This document shows, piece by piece, positions 43,301 through 51,326 of a DNA stretch of 61,237 nt (its first letter is position 1; every line of letters begins with the position of its first letter). The notes beneath the pieces were generated by a model, which saw only the letters and a list, made by a program, of their open reading frames with translations, made no database searches and was not told the DNA's origin. Position numbers and translations under genes: made by a program. The DNA comes from Caulobacter sp. (lineage in GTDB: Bacteria; Pseudomonadota; Alphaproteobacteria; Caulobacterales; Caulobacteraceae), in NCBI GenBank assembly GCA_028291055.1, contig JAQGIP010000097.1, forward strand, positions 1 to 61,237. The letters run 5' to 3'.

Positions 43301-46300
43301 GCGATGCCGCCCTGGTTGATGACGTGGACGCCGCCGGCGTTGTTGCCGGTCCCGCCGCCGCCGCCGATGGAGACATCGACGTTGACGTTGCGGTTCTTGG
43401 CCGTGACCGGGTCGGCGGTCGAGACCGCGACCATGGCCGTGAAGGTCCCGCCGCCCACGCCGCCGCCGCCGCCGATCGACTGGGCGAAGACGCCCGCCGC
43501 GCCCGCCCCTTGCGTGGAGATGTGGCCGGTGTTGGTGACGTTGACCTGATCGGCCGTACCGCCCGCGCCGCCGGAGCCGCCGACGGCGACGCCCACGTTC
43601 ACGTTGGTGCCTTCGTCGGCCACGCTGAGCGCGCCGGCGATGGCGAAGCCGCCGCGTCCGCCGCCGCCGCCCACGGACTGGGCGAAGATGCCATTGGAAT
43701 TGACGCCGGTGGTGGCGATGACGCCGTGGTTGGTGACGTTGACCGCCTTGCCGTCGCCCGCCTCGCCGCCGAAGCCGCCGACCGAGACGGCCAGCTGCTT
43801 GGAATCATTGCCGCTGACCACGCCGGAGAAGGCCAGGCCGCCGTCGCCGCCGCCGCCGCCGATGGACTGGGCGACGATGCCGTCGGAGCGGTCGGCCGCC
43901 GTGAGGATCTGGGCCGAATTGGTCACGTCGACCTGGCCGCCGTCCGCGCCCGTGCCGCCGAAGCCGCCCAGGGTGAGGGCCGCCTGCTTGGTGCCGGCCG
44001 TACCGCTCATGGCCAGGGCGCCCACGGCGCTGAAGCCGCCCGTGCCGCCGCCGCCGCCCACCGACTGGGCATAGATGCCCGCCGACTGCTCGTCGAAGGT
44101 GAAGATGTTCTGGGCGTTGGTCACGGTGACGTGGCCGCTGATGTTGCCCGCGCCGCCGAAGCCGCCGAGCGCCGCGGCCAGGGACACCCCGCCCCCGGCC
44201 AGGCCGACGTCCGCCGCGAAGGTGAAGCCGCCGTCGCCGCCGCCGCCGCCGATGGACTGGGCGAAGATGCCGTCGGCGCCCTCGCCCCGGGTGACGATCT
44301 GGCCCGTGTGGGTGGTGACCGTGACGTCGTCGGACGCGCCGCCCGTGCCGCCGAAGCCGCCCATGGCCAGGCTGACGCTCTTGCCCGCGTCCATGGAGAT
44401 GCCGACCGAGCCGGAGAAGCCCCCGGCCCCGCCGCCGCCGCCGATGCTTTGCGCGAACAGACCGTGCGCGCCGTCGCCGTCGGTTTCCAGCAGGCCGGTG
44501 TAGTCGAGCGTCACCGCGCCGGCATAGTTGCCCGCGCCGCCGAAGCCGCCGATGGCGGCGCTGACGTCGTTGGCGCTGACGCTGAGGGCGCCCGACAGCG
44601 CAAAGCCGCCCTGGCCGCCGCCGCCGCCCAGCGACTGGGCGAAGATGCCGTAGGACAGCTTGCCCGTGGTCAGGATGTCGCCCACCTGGTCGACGTCGAC
44701 CAGCGAGGAGAAGCCGCCGCTGGCCCCCTGGCCGCCGACCGCGACGCTGAGCGCATTCTGCTTGGCGCCGGCCATGGAGACCGAGGCCCCGCCCGCGCCG
44801 CCGCCGCCGCCGACCGATTGGGCCAGGATGCCGGAGGCCGCGTCGGCATGGGTGACCAGCACGCCGGCCGCATCGACCTTCACGCCGCCGGCCGAACCGC
44901 CCGTGCCGCCGTTGCCGCCCACCGAGACGGACGCCGCGCCCGTCGTGCCGGTGGAAACCGCCAGCGAGCCCGCGAAGCCCGCCGCGCCGCCGCCGCCGCC
45001 CACGCTCTGGGCCATGATGGCGTTGGCGCCGATGCCGAAGGTGGTGATCGCGGCATGCGAGGTGAGCGTAACCTGCTCGGAGGTGGCCCCCGTGCCGCCG
45101 CCGCCGCCCATGGCGAAGTCCAGGGTCGCGCCGGTGCCGACCGCGCCGGAAACCGCAAAGCCCCCCGAACCGCCGCCGCCGCCGATCGATTGGGCCAGCA
45201 GGCCATGCGCGAAGGCGCCGTGGGTGGTGACCGCGCCGGTCTGGGTCAGGTCGACCGTCTCGGCCGTCGCGCCCGTGCCGCCGCCACCGCCGGTCGCCAT
45301 GCCGAACTGGAAGCCCTTGCCGCCGGCCAGGGAGACGCCGAAGTGGCCGTCACCGCCGCCGCCGCCGACCGACTGGGCCATCACGCCGACGCTGTCGTCG
45401 CCGTCGGTCAGCACGCTGCCGGTGTTGATCAGGGTGACCTTGTCGGCCGACTGGCCCGCGCCGCCGCTCTTGCCGCCGATGCCGCCGCTGAAGGCCGAGT
45501 TCTTGGCCGAGGCGTTGAGGCTGACGCTGAAGCCGCCGTCGCCGCCGCCGCCGCCGATCGATTGGGCAAGCACGCCTTTCGACCCGTCGCCGCCGGTCTG
45601 CACATTGCCGGTGTGGGTCAGGTTGACGACGCCGCCCTTGCCGCCGTCGCCGCCGTTGCTGCCCATGCCGAAGGCGATGGCCTTGGAGTCGGCGCTGAAG
45701 GACCCGGCCACCGCGAAGGAGCCGATGCCGCCGCCGCCGCCCAGGCTCTGGGCGAAGACGCCGTGCGAGAAGTCGTTGGTGGTCAGCACGTCGACCGTCG
45801 CCGTCAGATCCACTTGGCCTGCGTCGCCGCCGCTGCTGGATGTTCCGCCGAGCGAGGCCACCACGTCGAGGCCTTGGCTCGCGCCCGCCGCGGCCGCGAA
45901 GCCACCCACGCCGCCGCCGCCGCCGAGGCTCTGGGCCAGGACGCCCGTCGCGCCCTCGCCATGGGTGACCACCGTGCCGCCGTTGTAGGTCAGGTCGACC
46001 TTGCCGCCGTCGCCGCCGGTCTCGCCGGCCCCGCCCCAGGCCAGGCCCACGGCCGCGCCGTCCGGGTTGATGGCCAGCGCGCCGGCAAAGCCGCCCGCGC
46101 CGCCGCCGCCGCCCACGCTCTGAGCGATCACGCCCACCGAGCCGTCGCCATTGGTGAGCACATTGCCCGCCTGGGTCAGGTGGACCAGGCCGCCGTTGCC
46201 GCCCGTGCCGCCGGCGCCGCCCAGGCCCACGCTGATGCCGCCGCTGCCGACCGCGAAGGCGCCGGAGACGCTGAAGCCCCCCGTGCCGCCGCCGCCGCCC

Positions 46301-49300
46301 ACGGACTGGGACATCACGCCATAGGAGCGTTCAAGCTGGGTCTGGATATTGCCGGTGCTGTCGACGGTGACCTCGCCGCCGTCACGGCCCACGCCGCCCG
46401 ATCCGCCGAGGCCGAAGCTGGCCGAGGCCGCCTTGCCGCCGGACGCGGAGATGGTGAAGCCGCCCGTGCCGCCCCCGCCGCCGATCGACTGGCCGATGAT
46501 GCCGGAGGAATCCGCGCCCGAGGTGTAGACATTGTTGGCGCTGGTCAGCACGACCGTATGGCCCGCGCCGCCCGCCGCACCGGAACCGCCGATGCTGACG
46601 GCGATGCCCACGCCCTGCAGCGAGGCGCCCGCCGAGCCGGCGAAGCCGCCATTGCCGCCGCCGCCGCCGACCGACTGGGCCAGCAGGCCGATGGAATTGA
46701 CGCCCGCCGTGGCGATGGTCGCCTGGTTTGCGCTGATCAGGGAGGCCGTGCCGGTGCTGGTCAGGTTGACGTCGCCGCCGGCCCCGCCGGAATTGCCCGA
46801 GCCGCCGATGGCCACGCCCACGCCGGCCACGCCGACCGTGAAGGCCCCGGCCACCGAGAAGCCGCCGTTGCCGCCGCCGCCGCCGACCGACTGGGCCAGG
46901 ATGCCGCCGGAGAAGTCGCCCTGGGTATAGACGCCGCCCGCATAGGTCGCGTCGACCTGGTGGCCGTCGCCGCCGCCGCCGCCCGTGCCACCGAGCGAGA
47001 CCGCCGCCGCGCCGCCGGCCTTGCCGATGGCGCCCGAGGCCGCCACCGCGATGGCGAAGCCGCCATTGCCGCCGCCGCCGCCGACGGACTGGGCGATGAT
47101 GCCGGTGGAGTTGATGAAGGCCGTGCGCACGTTGCCCGAACCGCTCAGGACCACGTCGCCGCCTTCGCCGCCGCCGCCGCCGCCGCCGCCCAGGCTGACG
47201 CCGACCGCCGCCACGCCGCCGACACTGAGCGTGCCCGCGAAGCCGCCGGACCCGCCGCCGCCGCCGACGCTCTGCGCCAGGATGCCCACGGCGTTGGCGC
47301 CGCGCGGGCCGGTGGTGTAGCCGGCGCCCGTGGTCACGTCGCCGATTGAGGACAGGGTGACCGTCTTGCCGTCGCCGCCGTCGCCGCCGCTGCGTCCGAG
47401 CGCCACCGTGACGCCGCCGAGCGAGCCCACGGCCAGGGCCGCGCTGGAACCGCCGTTGCCGCCGCCGCCGCCGACCGACTGGGCTTCGATGCCCGTCGCG
47501 CCGTCGCCATAGGTGGTCACCGCCCCGGTGCTGGCCAGGTTGGCCGTGGCGCCGTCGCCGCCGCTGCCCGAGCCGCCGCCGATGCCGACCGCCGCCGAAA
47601 CGCCCTCGAGGCTGAGCGCCGCAGCCGCCGCGAAGCCGCCGTTGCCGCCGCCGCCGCCGATGGATTGGGTGAGCAGGCCGACCGACTGCTGGCCGTGGGT
47701 CTCGATGGCGCCCGTGCTGTTGAGCGTCGCATCCGCGCTGATGTTGCCCGTGCCGCCCGACCCGCCCAGCGCGACCGCCGCGCCGCCGTAGCCGCCGGTG
47801 AAGGCGCCGGCCAGCGAGAAGCCGCCGTTACCGCCGCCGCCGCCGACCGACTGGACCAATATGCCGTCGGCCAGGTTGCCGAAGGTGGCGATGTTGCCAA
47901 TGCTGTCTACGCGGGCCGTGTCGCCCGCGCCGCCGACGCCGCCGTGGCCGCCCAGCGACACCGCCGCCGAACCGACCGGGGCCAGGATCGGGGCCGAACC
48001 CGCGATGGAGATGGCGAAGCCGCCGTTGCCGCCGCCGCCGCCCACGCTCTGGGCCAGGATGCCCGCGGCGCTGTCTTTCAGCGTGAGGATGTTTTCATGC
48101 GCGCCGGCCGTGCCGCTGTTGACGCGCACCGCGCCGGCATTGCCCGCCGCCGAGCCGCTGCCGCCCAGGCTGACGCCCGCGCTGGCCGCGCCGCTCAGCG
48201 CCAGGGAGCCGGCGAAACCGCCGTTGCCGCCGCCGCCGCCGACCGACTGGGCCAGGATGCCGACGGAGTTCGCCCCTTGCGTCACCAGCGTCCAGCCGCT
48301 GCCGTGACCCGTGACGGACAGGCTCGCCCCGCCGCCGTCGGCGTTGACCAACACGTCGTCGGCCGACTGCCCGCCGCCGCCGGAGCCGCCCAGGCTGACG
48401 GAGGCCGCGCCCGCCGCCGCGATGGAGGCGTTGACCGAGAAGCCGCCGTTGCCGCCGCCGCCGCCGACGGATTCCGCCAATATGCCGGCCGCGTTGTCGC
48501 CGACCGTGGAGATGGAGCCGGAGTTGGAGACGGTCACCGTCTGGCCGACGCCGCCGTTGGCGCCCGTGCCGCCGATGCCGAGGTTCAGGCCCACGCCGCC
48601 CACGGCGCCGGTGACCGCGAAGCCGCCGTTGCCGCCGCCGCCGCCGATGCTTTCGGCGACGATGCCGGCCGCGTTGGCGCCGCTGGTGGAGATGTTGGAG
48701 TGGCCGGTGACCGTGACCGTGCCCGCCGCGCCGCCGGCGCCGCCCGTGCCGCCGAGGCCCACGGCCGCCGCGAAGCTGCCGCCCGCCACGGCGATGGAGA
48801 AGCCGCCGTTGCCGCCGCCGCCGCCGACCGACTGGGCGAAGACGCCGTCCGAATTGACGCCCGTGGTGGTCAGGGCGCCCTTGGTGGCCACGTCGACATT
48901 GCCCGCCGCGCCGCCGCCGCCGGCCGCGCCGCCGGAGCCGATGGCCACCCCGATGGTCCCGACCGCGCCGGCGATGGCGAAGCCGCCGTTGCCGCCGCCG
49001 CCGCCGATCGACTGGGCGAAGATGGCCGAGGATTCGTCGCCGTGGGTGGTGATGTTGGAGGCCGTGGCCAGGCCCAGGACGGGGCTGTCGAGGGTTACGT
49101 GGACGTCCTTGCCCACGCCGCCCACGCCGCCGGAGCCGCCGAGCGCCATGGCGAAGCCCAGGCCCGCCGCCACCGCGCCGCCGCCGTTGCCGCCGCCGCC
49201 GCCGACCGACTGGGCGAAGATGCCGTAGCTGTTGAGTGCGGTCGCGCCCGACAGGCCGGTGTCGATGCTGCCGCCGTTGCTGACCGTGACGATGCCCGCA

Positions 49301-51141
49301 TCGGCGCCCGAACCGCCCTTGCCGCCGGCCGCGAACAGGCCGCCGGAGTGGCCGCCGTTGCCGCCGCCGCCGCCGATGGACTGGGCGAAGACACCGGCGG
49401 ATTCCGCCCCCGAGGTGGTCAGGTGGCCGAGGTTGGCCACGGTGACGTCGCCGCCGTTGGTGGTGCCCGAGCCGTCGCCGCCCAGGGCCACCAGGCCGCC
49501 GGTGCTGGAGCCGTTGCCGCCGCCGCCGCCGATGGATTGCGCCTCGATGGCGTTGGAGGTCTTGCCGCCGGTGGTGATCGCGCCGGTGTTGATGACCGTG
49601 ACCACGCCGCCCTGGCCGCCGGGGCCGCCGCTGGCGCCCAGCGCCACCAGACCGGCGCTGGAACCCGCGTCGCCGCCGCCGCCGCCGATGGATTGCGCCA
49701 GGATGCCCTGGGCGTTGTCGCCGCCGGTGGCGATCGAGCCATGGGCCTGGACGATGACCTCGCCGCCGTTGCCGCCCGTGCCGCCGCTGCCGCCGCCCGA
49801 ATAGGCCAGGCCGAAGCCGCCGGCGCTGCCGCCGCCCGAACCGCCCAGGCTCTGGGCCACGATGCCGTGGGCGCCCGCGCCCGCGGTGGTGATGGCGGTT
49901 CCGTTGGCCGTGAACACCGTGGCCAGGCTGCCCGCGCCGGCCGTGCTGCCGCCGCCGGGGCTGAAGACGATGCCGCCACCGCCACCGCCGGAGCCGCCGT
50001 TGCCCCCCTGGCTGACCGCCGCCACGCCGATGGCGTTGTCGCCGCTGGTGGAAACCGAACCGCCCATAAGGTTGGCCGCCGCCGCGCCGCCGAAGCCGGC
50101 CGCGCCGCCGGAACCGCCCGAGCCGCTGATGCCATAGGAGGCGCCGCCGTTGCCGCCGCTGCCGCCATTGCTGAAGGCCGCCACGCCCGGCGCGGTCGTT
50201 CCCTGCGTCACCACATTGCCGGTGACGTTCACGGTGACCGTGCCGCCGTCGATCCCCGCGCCGCCGCTGCCGCCGTTGCCGGCCACATAGGTGTCGCCGC
50301 CGTTGCCGCCATTGCCGCCGGTCGAGCGCGAGACGATGCCGAAGGCGTTCGCGCCGGCGCCTGGCGTCACCGAGTAGGGCAGGGTGTTGGCGTTGAGGGT
50401 CAGCTGCGGGCCGGCCGCGCCGGTGGGGCCGGCGGCCGGGGTATTGATGTCGCAGGTGGCGCTGGAGCCGCCATGCACCGAACAGGTGTCGGGTCCGGGC
50501 GAGCCGTCGGGTTTGACGTTGCCCGTGGTGATGTCGCAGTCGCCGGCCACCGAGCAGGTGAAGTGGGCGGCGGGCTTGGCCGCGCCGGAGTTGCCCGCGC
50601 CGATCAGGGAGAGGGCTCCGCCGGCGCCGGGCGCGACATCGCCGCTCAGGTCGTGGACGTTCATCACCGTGTCGGCCGACACGGTGTTGTTTGAACTCGT
50701 CACCGGGCCGCTGACGTCGATGGTGGCGGCCGCGACGGGCAGGGCGCCGAGGCCCGACACCGCCAGGCTGGCGGCCAGCATCACGCCGACCCGCTGCAGC
50801 AGCCGCCGCGTCGAGGTTTCCAGGCGCGCGACCTGTTGCTGGGCGTGACGGCCCGCCACGCGCGACGGCGCGGCCATGAAGGGCGAGGGCGCGGGCAGGG
50901 CGGTGATCACCCCGTGCAGGCCGTTCAGCGCCAGCTCCAGCTCACCAAGGCCGCCCTTGTCGGCGCCCCATTGCGCCCGGCGCGCGGCGACTGCGTCGCG
51001 GGTGGCCAGGATGTCGGGCAGCGCCCCGCCGAACCGTTCGCGCGCGGCGACGGCGAAGGCCGGATCCCGGGCCTCGCGGTGCAGACGGGCGGAGAGGAGG
51101 GCGAGCGCGTTGGCGAGCTCGATCAAGCGCTTGGAATGCAT
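40339..51141 (-). CDS. giant autotransporter adhesin with Gly-rich repeats, 3600 residues
   Basis: The C-terminal about 280 residues form a type Va autotransporter beta-barrel (LRAEGRDTNV, GGLEFRVGNQFRLGVSV, ending VSAKIVVSF). The passenger is built of about 42 units of about 65 residues, each carrying [A]QS[I/V/L]GGGGG, as in FAQSVGGGGGNGGF. The N-terminus is odd: a charged helical stretch of about 117 residues precedes the hydrophobic signal core (118-138, ending PVAAA), unlike the short extended signals usual for large autotransporters. ATG 51141 is used; ATG 50877 would give a more usual extended signal. Likely exposed on the cell surface as a beta-helix adhesin. Confidence 0.87.
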   Translation of the reverse strand: MHSKRLIELANALALLSARLHREARDPAFAVAARERFGGALPDILATRDAVAARRAQWGADKGGLGELELALNGLHGVITALPAPSPFMAAPSRVAGRHAQQQVARLETSTRRLLQRVGVMLAASLAVSGLGALPVAAATIDVSGPVTSSNNTVSADTVMNVHDLSGDVAPGAGGALSLIGAGNSGAAKPAAHFTCSVAGDCDITTGNVKPDGSPGPDTCSVHGGSSATCDINTPAAGPTGAAGPQLTLNANTLPYSVTPGAGANAFGIVSRSTGGNGGNGGDTYVAGNGGSGGAGIDGGTVTVNVTGNVVTQGTTAPGVAAFSNGGSGGNGGASYGISGSGGSGGAAGFGGAAAANLMGGSVSTSGDNAIGVAAVSQGGNGGSGGGGGGIVFSPGGGSTAGAGSLATVFTANGTAITTAGAGAHGIVAQSLGGSGGGSAGGFGLAYSGGGSGGTGGNGGEVIVQAHGSIATGGDNAQGILAQSIGGGGGDAGSSAGLVALGASGGPGGQGGVVTVINTGAITTGGKTSNAIEAQSIGGGGGNGSSTGGLVALGGDGSGTTNGGDVTVANLGHLTTSGAESAGVFAQSIGGGGGNGGHSGGLFAAGGKGGSGADAGIVTVSNGGSIDTGLSGATALNSYGIFAQSVGGGGGNGGGAVAAGLGFAMALGGSGGVGGVGKDVHVTLDSPVLGLATASNITTHGDESSAIFAQSIGGGGGNGGFAIAGAVGTIGVAIGSGGAAGGGGAAGNVDVATKGALTTTGVNSDGVFAQSVGGGGGNGGFSIAVAGGSFAAAVGLGGTGGAGGAAGTVTVTGHSNISTSGANAAGIVAESIGGGGGNGGFAVTGAVGGVGLNLGIGGTGANGGVGQTVTVSNSGSISTVGDNAAGILAESVGGGGGNGGFSVNASIAAAGAASVSLGGSGGGGQSADDVLVNADGGGASLSVTGHGSGWTLVTQGANSVGILAQSVGGGGGNGGFAGSLALSGAASAGVSLGGSGSAAGNAGAVRVNSGTAGAHENILTLKDSAAGILAQSVGGGGGNGGFAISIAGSAPILAPVGSAAVSLGGHGGVGGAGDTARVDSIGNIATFGNLADGILVQSVGGGGGNGGFSLAGAFTGGYGGAAVALGGSGGTGNISADATLNSTGAIETHGQQSVGLLTQSIGGGGGNGGFAAAAALSLEGVSAAVGIGGGSGSGGDGATANLASTGAVTTYGDGATGIEAQSVGGGGGNGGSSAALAVGSLGGVTVALGRSGGDGGDGKTVTLSSIGDVTTGAGYTTGPRGANAVGILAQSVGGGGGSGGFAGTLSVGGVAAVGVSLGGGGGGGGEGGDVVLSGSGNVRTAFINSTGIIAQSVGGGGGNGGFAIAVAASGAIGKAGGAAAVSLGGTGGGGGDGHQVDATYAGGVYTQGDFSGGILAQSVGGGGGNGGFSVAGAFTVGVAGVGVAIGGSGNSGGAGGDVNLTSTGTASLISANQATIATAGVNSIGLLAQSVGGGGGNGGFAGSAGASLQGVGIAVSIGGSGAAGGAGHTVVLTSANNVYTSGADSSGIIGQSIGGGGGTGGFTISASGGKAASASFGLGGSGGVGRDGGEVTVDSTGNIQTQLERSYGVMSQSVGGGGGTGGFSVSGAFAVGSGGISVGLGGAGGTGGNGGLVHLTQAGNVLTNGDGSVGVIAQSVGGGGGAGGFAGALAINPDGAAVGLAWGGAGETGGDGGKVDLTYNGGTVVTHGEGATGVLAQSLGGGGGVGGFAAAAGASQGLDVVASLGGTSSSGGDAGQVDLTATVDVLTTNDFSHGVFAQSLGGGGGIGSFAVAGSFSADSKAIAFGMGSNGGDGGKGGVVNLTHTGNVQTGGDGSKGVLAQSIGGGGGDGGFSVSLNASAKNSAFSGGIGGKSGGAGQSADKVTLINTGSVLTDGDDSVGVMAQSVGGGGGDGHFGVSLAGGKGFQFGMATGGGGGTGATAETVDLTQTGAVTTHGAFAHGLLAQSIGGGGGSGGFAVSGAVGTGATLDFAMGGGGGTGATSEQVTLTSHAAITTFGIGANAIMAQSVGGGGGAAGFAGSLAVSTGTTGAASVSVGGNGGTGGSAGGVKVDAAGVLVTHADAASGILAQSVGGGGGAGGASVSMAGAKQNALSVAVGGQGASGGFSSLVDVDQVGDILTTGKLSYGIFAQSLGGGGGQGGFALSGALSVSANDVSAAIGGFGGAGNYAGAVTLDYTGLLETDGDGAHGLFAQSIGGGGGAGGFSGSVGISMDAGKSVSLAMGGFGGTGGASDDVTVTTHTGQIVTRGEGADGIFAQSIGGGGGDGGFTFAADVGLAGGGVSLAAALGGFGGAGNISGHVTVTNAQNIFTFDEQSAGIYAQSVGGGGGTGGFSAVGALAMSGTAGTKQAALTLGGFGGTGADGGQVDVTNSAQILTAADRSDGIVAQSIGGGGGDGGLAFSGVVSGNDSKQLAVSVGGFGGEAGDGKAVNVTNHGVIATTGVNSNGIFAQSVGGGGGRGGFAIAGALSVADEGTNVNVGVAVGGSGGAGGTADQVNVTNTGHISTQGAGAAGVFAQSIGGGGGVGGGTFTAMVAVSTADPVTAKNRNVNVDVSIGGGGGTGNNAGGVHVINQGGIATSGPDAAGIFAQSIGGGGGAGGSSNSVSLILGKPCAPTLPGSSSTCSDNNSSPRAFSGSAVVGGSGGGASHGNVVFVENFGVIVTQGPDSDGIFAQSVGGGGGAGGNGTLGFGGYLDGAAAAIPLGFIPFSQTKIYTNATVAVGGSAGSSGNGALVKVINSGGIQTHGDDSNGIFAQSVGGGGGKAGVGMIGATGTVGIGGAGGSAGDGGIVDVSNLGTIETFGISSNGIFAQSVGGGGGVAGNIDRALAGKVQVGTLNVGNYGIGLAFGGNGGGGGDGSSVTVLNTGSITTHGAGAVGIFAQSVGGGGGIVGDIGNFNTPYLGSFVGSVGDAGKAGAVTVTQTGNITTTGGANAIFAQSVGGQGAGGDVTVNYGGRIIVAGGYDAVIAQSTGLGGAGKVTINFLAGSWVSGGAGAIGLHLYDGGTNKATNVGRLDTADGINGMAIGGSGGGSDAIENQGMVMGSVNLGAGANSFLNTQAGVFNSGTVLFLGAGNTYTNAGYEAPGGDGLVMTTVLTGNLTQTSSGNFSDDLDLKKTGQVGESDRITASGVAIVGGKITVNPLNKAYATPADHAVTLISAAGGQTHAGLTLTAPVSAIAKFELRYPDANTIQLGYTIDFSPVGLNRNQTSVGDHINSIQLNGGTDAFRTITGPLFDVPDNAHLAAIYDRITQEPYVDAVAALGSSGRRFTDNMFSCAAPAGSLSAMDAPSCGWLRAEGRDTNVKPTSQTLGWRESGTSAQGGLEFRVGNQFRLGVSVANEQSSMKIGSNYAGLQGNRLHVGAVAKTQFAGWDLSLAVAGGKSDYASQRMVNFPGFSVMARGDTNGHYVMGDARVSHLWGSQDLWVRPTLEVFGGTVHSDAVNESGAGPLNLHVAERDNSFWRVKPSVEIGREVPVGANTVLRPYLSLGVSARLSGENWGLSAGFEGAPAGATPFLISSPTDRTLGEISIGVTAINTNGLVARFGYTAQVGETVRQESVSAKIVVSF
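41950..50300 (-). repeat. about 42 copies of QS[I/V/L]GGGGG-type passenger repeats
   Basis: The coding strand repeatedly spells CAG-TCG-[A/G]TC-GGC-GGC-type segments; on the given strand this is seen as GCCGCCGCCGCCG-AC-GAC/GAT-GACTGGGC. Units share a common start (GGxGGxGGxVxV), strand pattern and closing QS-x-GGGGG, but differ in length, and the last two are degenerate (QSVGGQGAGG, QSTGLGGAG). Such arrays recombine easily, so copy number may vary between strains. Confidence 0.7.
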
Positions 51142-51210
51142 GGTGGCCCCCGACAGCCCATAAAACCAAGGCGCGGGCCCTGGACTGTTACTCAAACGAC
51201 TAAACGTAGC

Positions 51211-51236
51211 GATCGGCGCGGACCGATCAAACGGTC
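51211..51236. promoter_or_regulatory. overlapping inverted repeats upstream of the autotransporter
   Basis: GATCGG-CGCGGA-CCGATC (51211-51228) overlaps GACCG-ATCAAA-CGGTC (51221-51236) about 70-95 bases before the ATG at 51141. They could be an operator or a leader hairpin. Nothing else recognisable is present in the 185-base gap. Confidence 0.35.
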
Positions 51237-51326
51237 TCATGCCTAAGGCGAACCGCGCGATGTTCTACTGCGTCGGCGGCTGGAGCAAGCGGGCCGGGGA
51301 GAGAGTTTCGCGCGCGGACCCGAAGC

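Noticed and set aside
43264..47349. 1361-residue open frame antisense to the autotransporter
   Set aside because: It has no family match, no start signal and is a by-product of GC-rich repeat coding on the other strand, where the beta-barrel and signal sequence lie.
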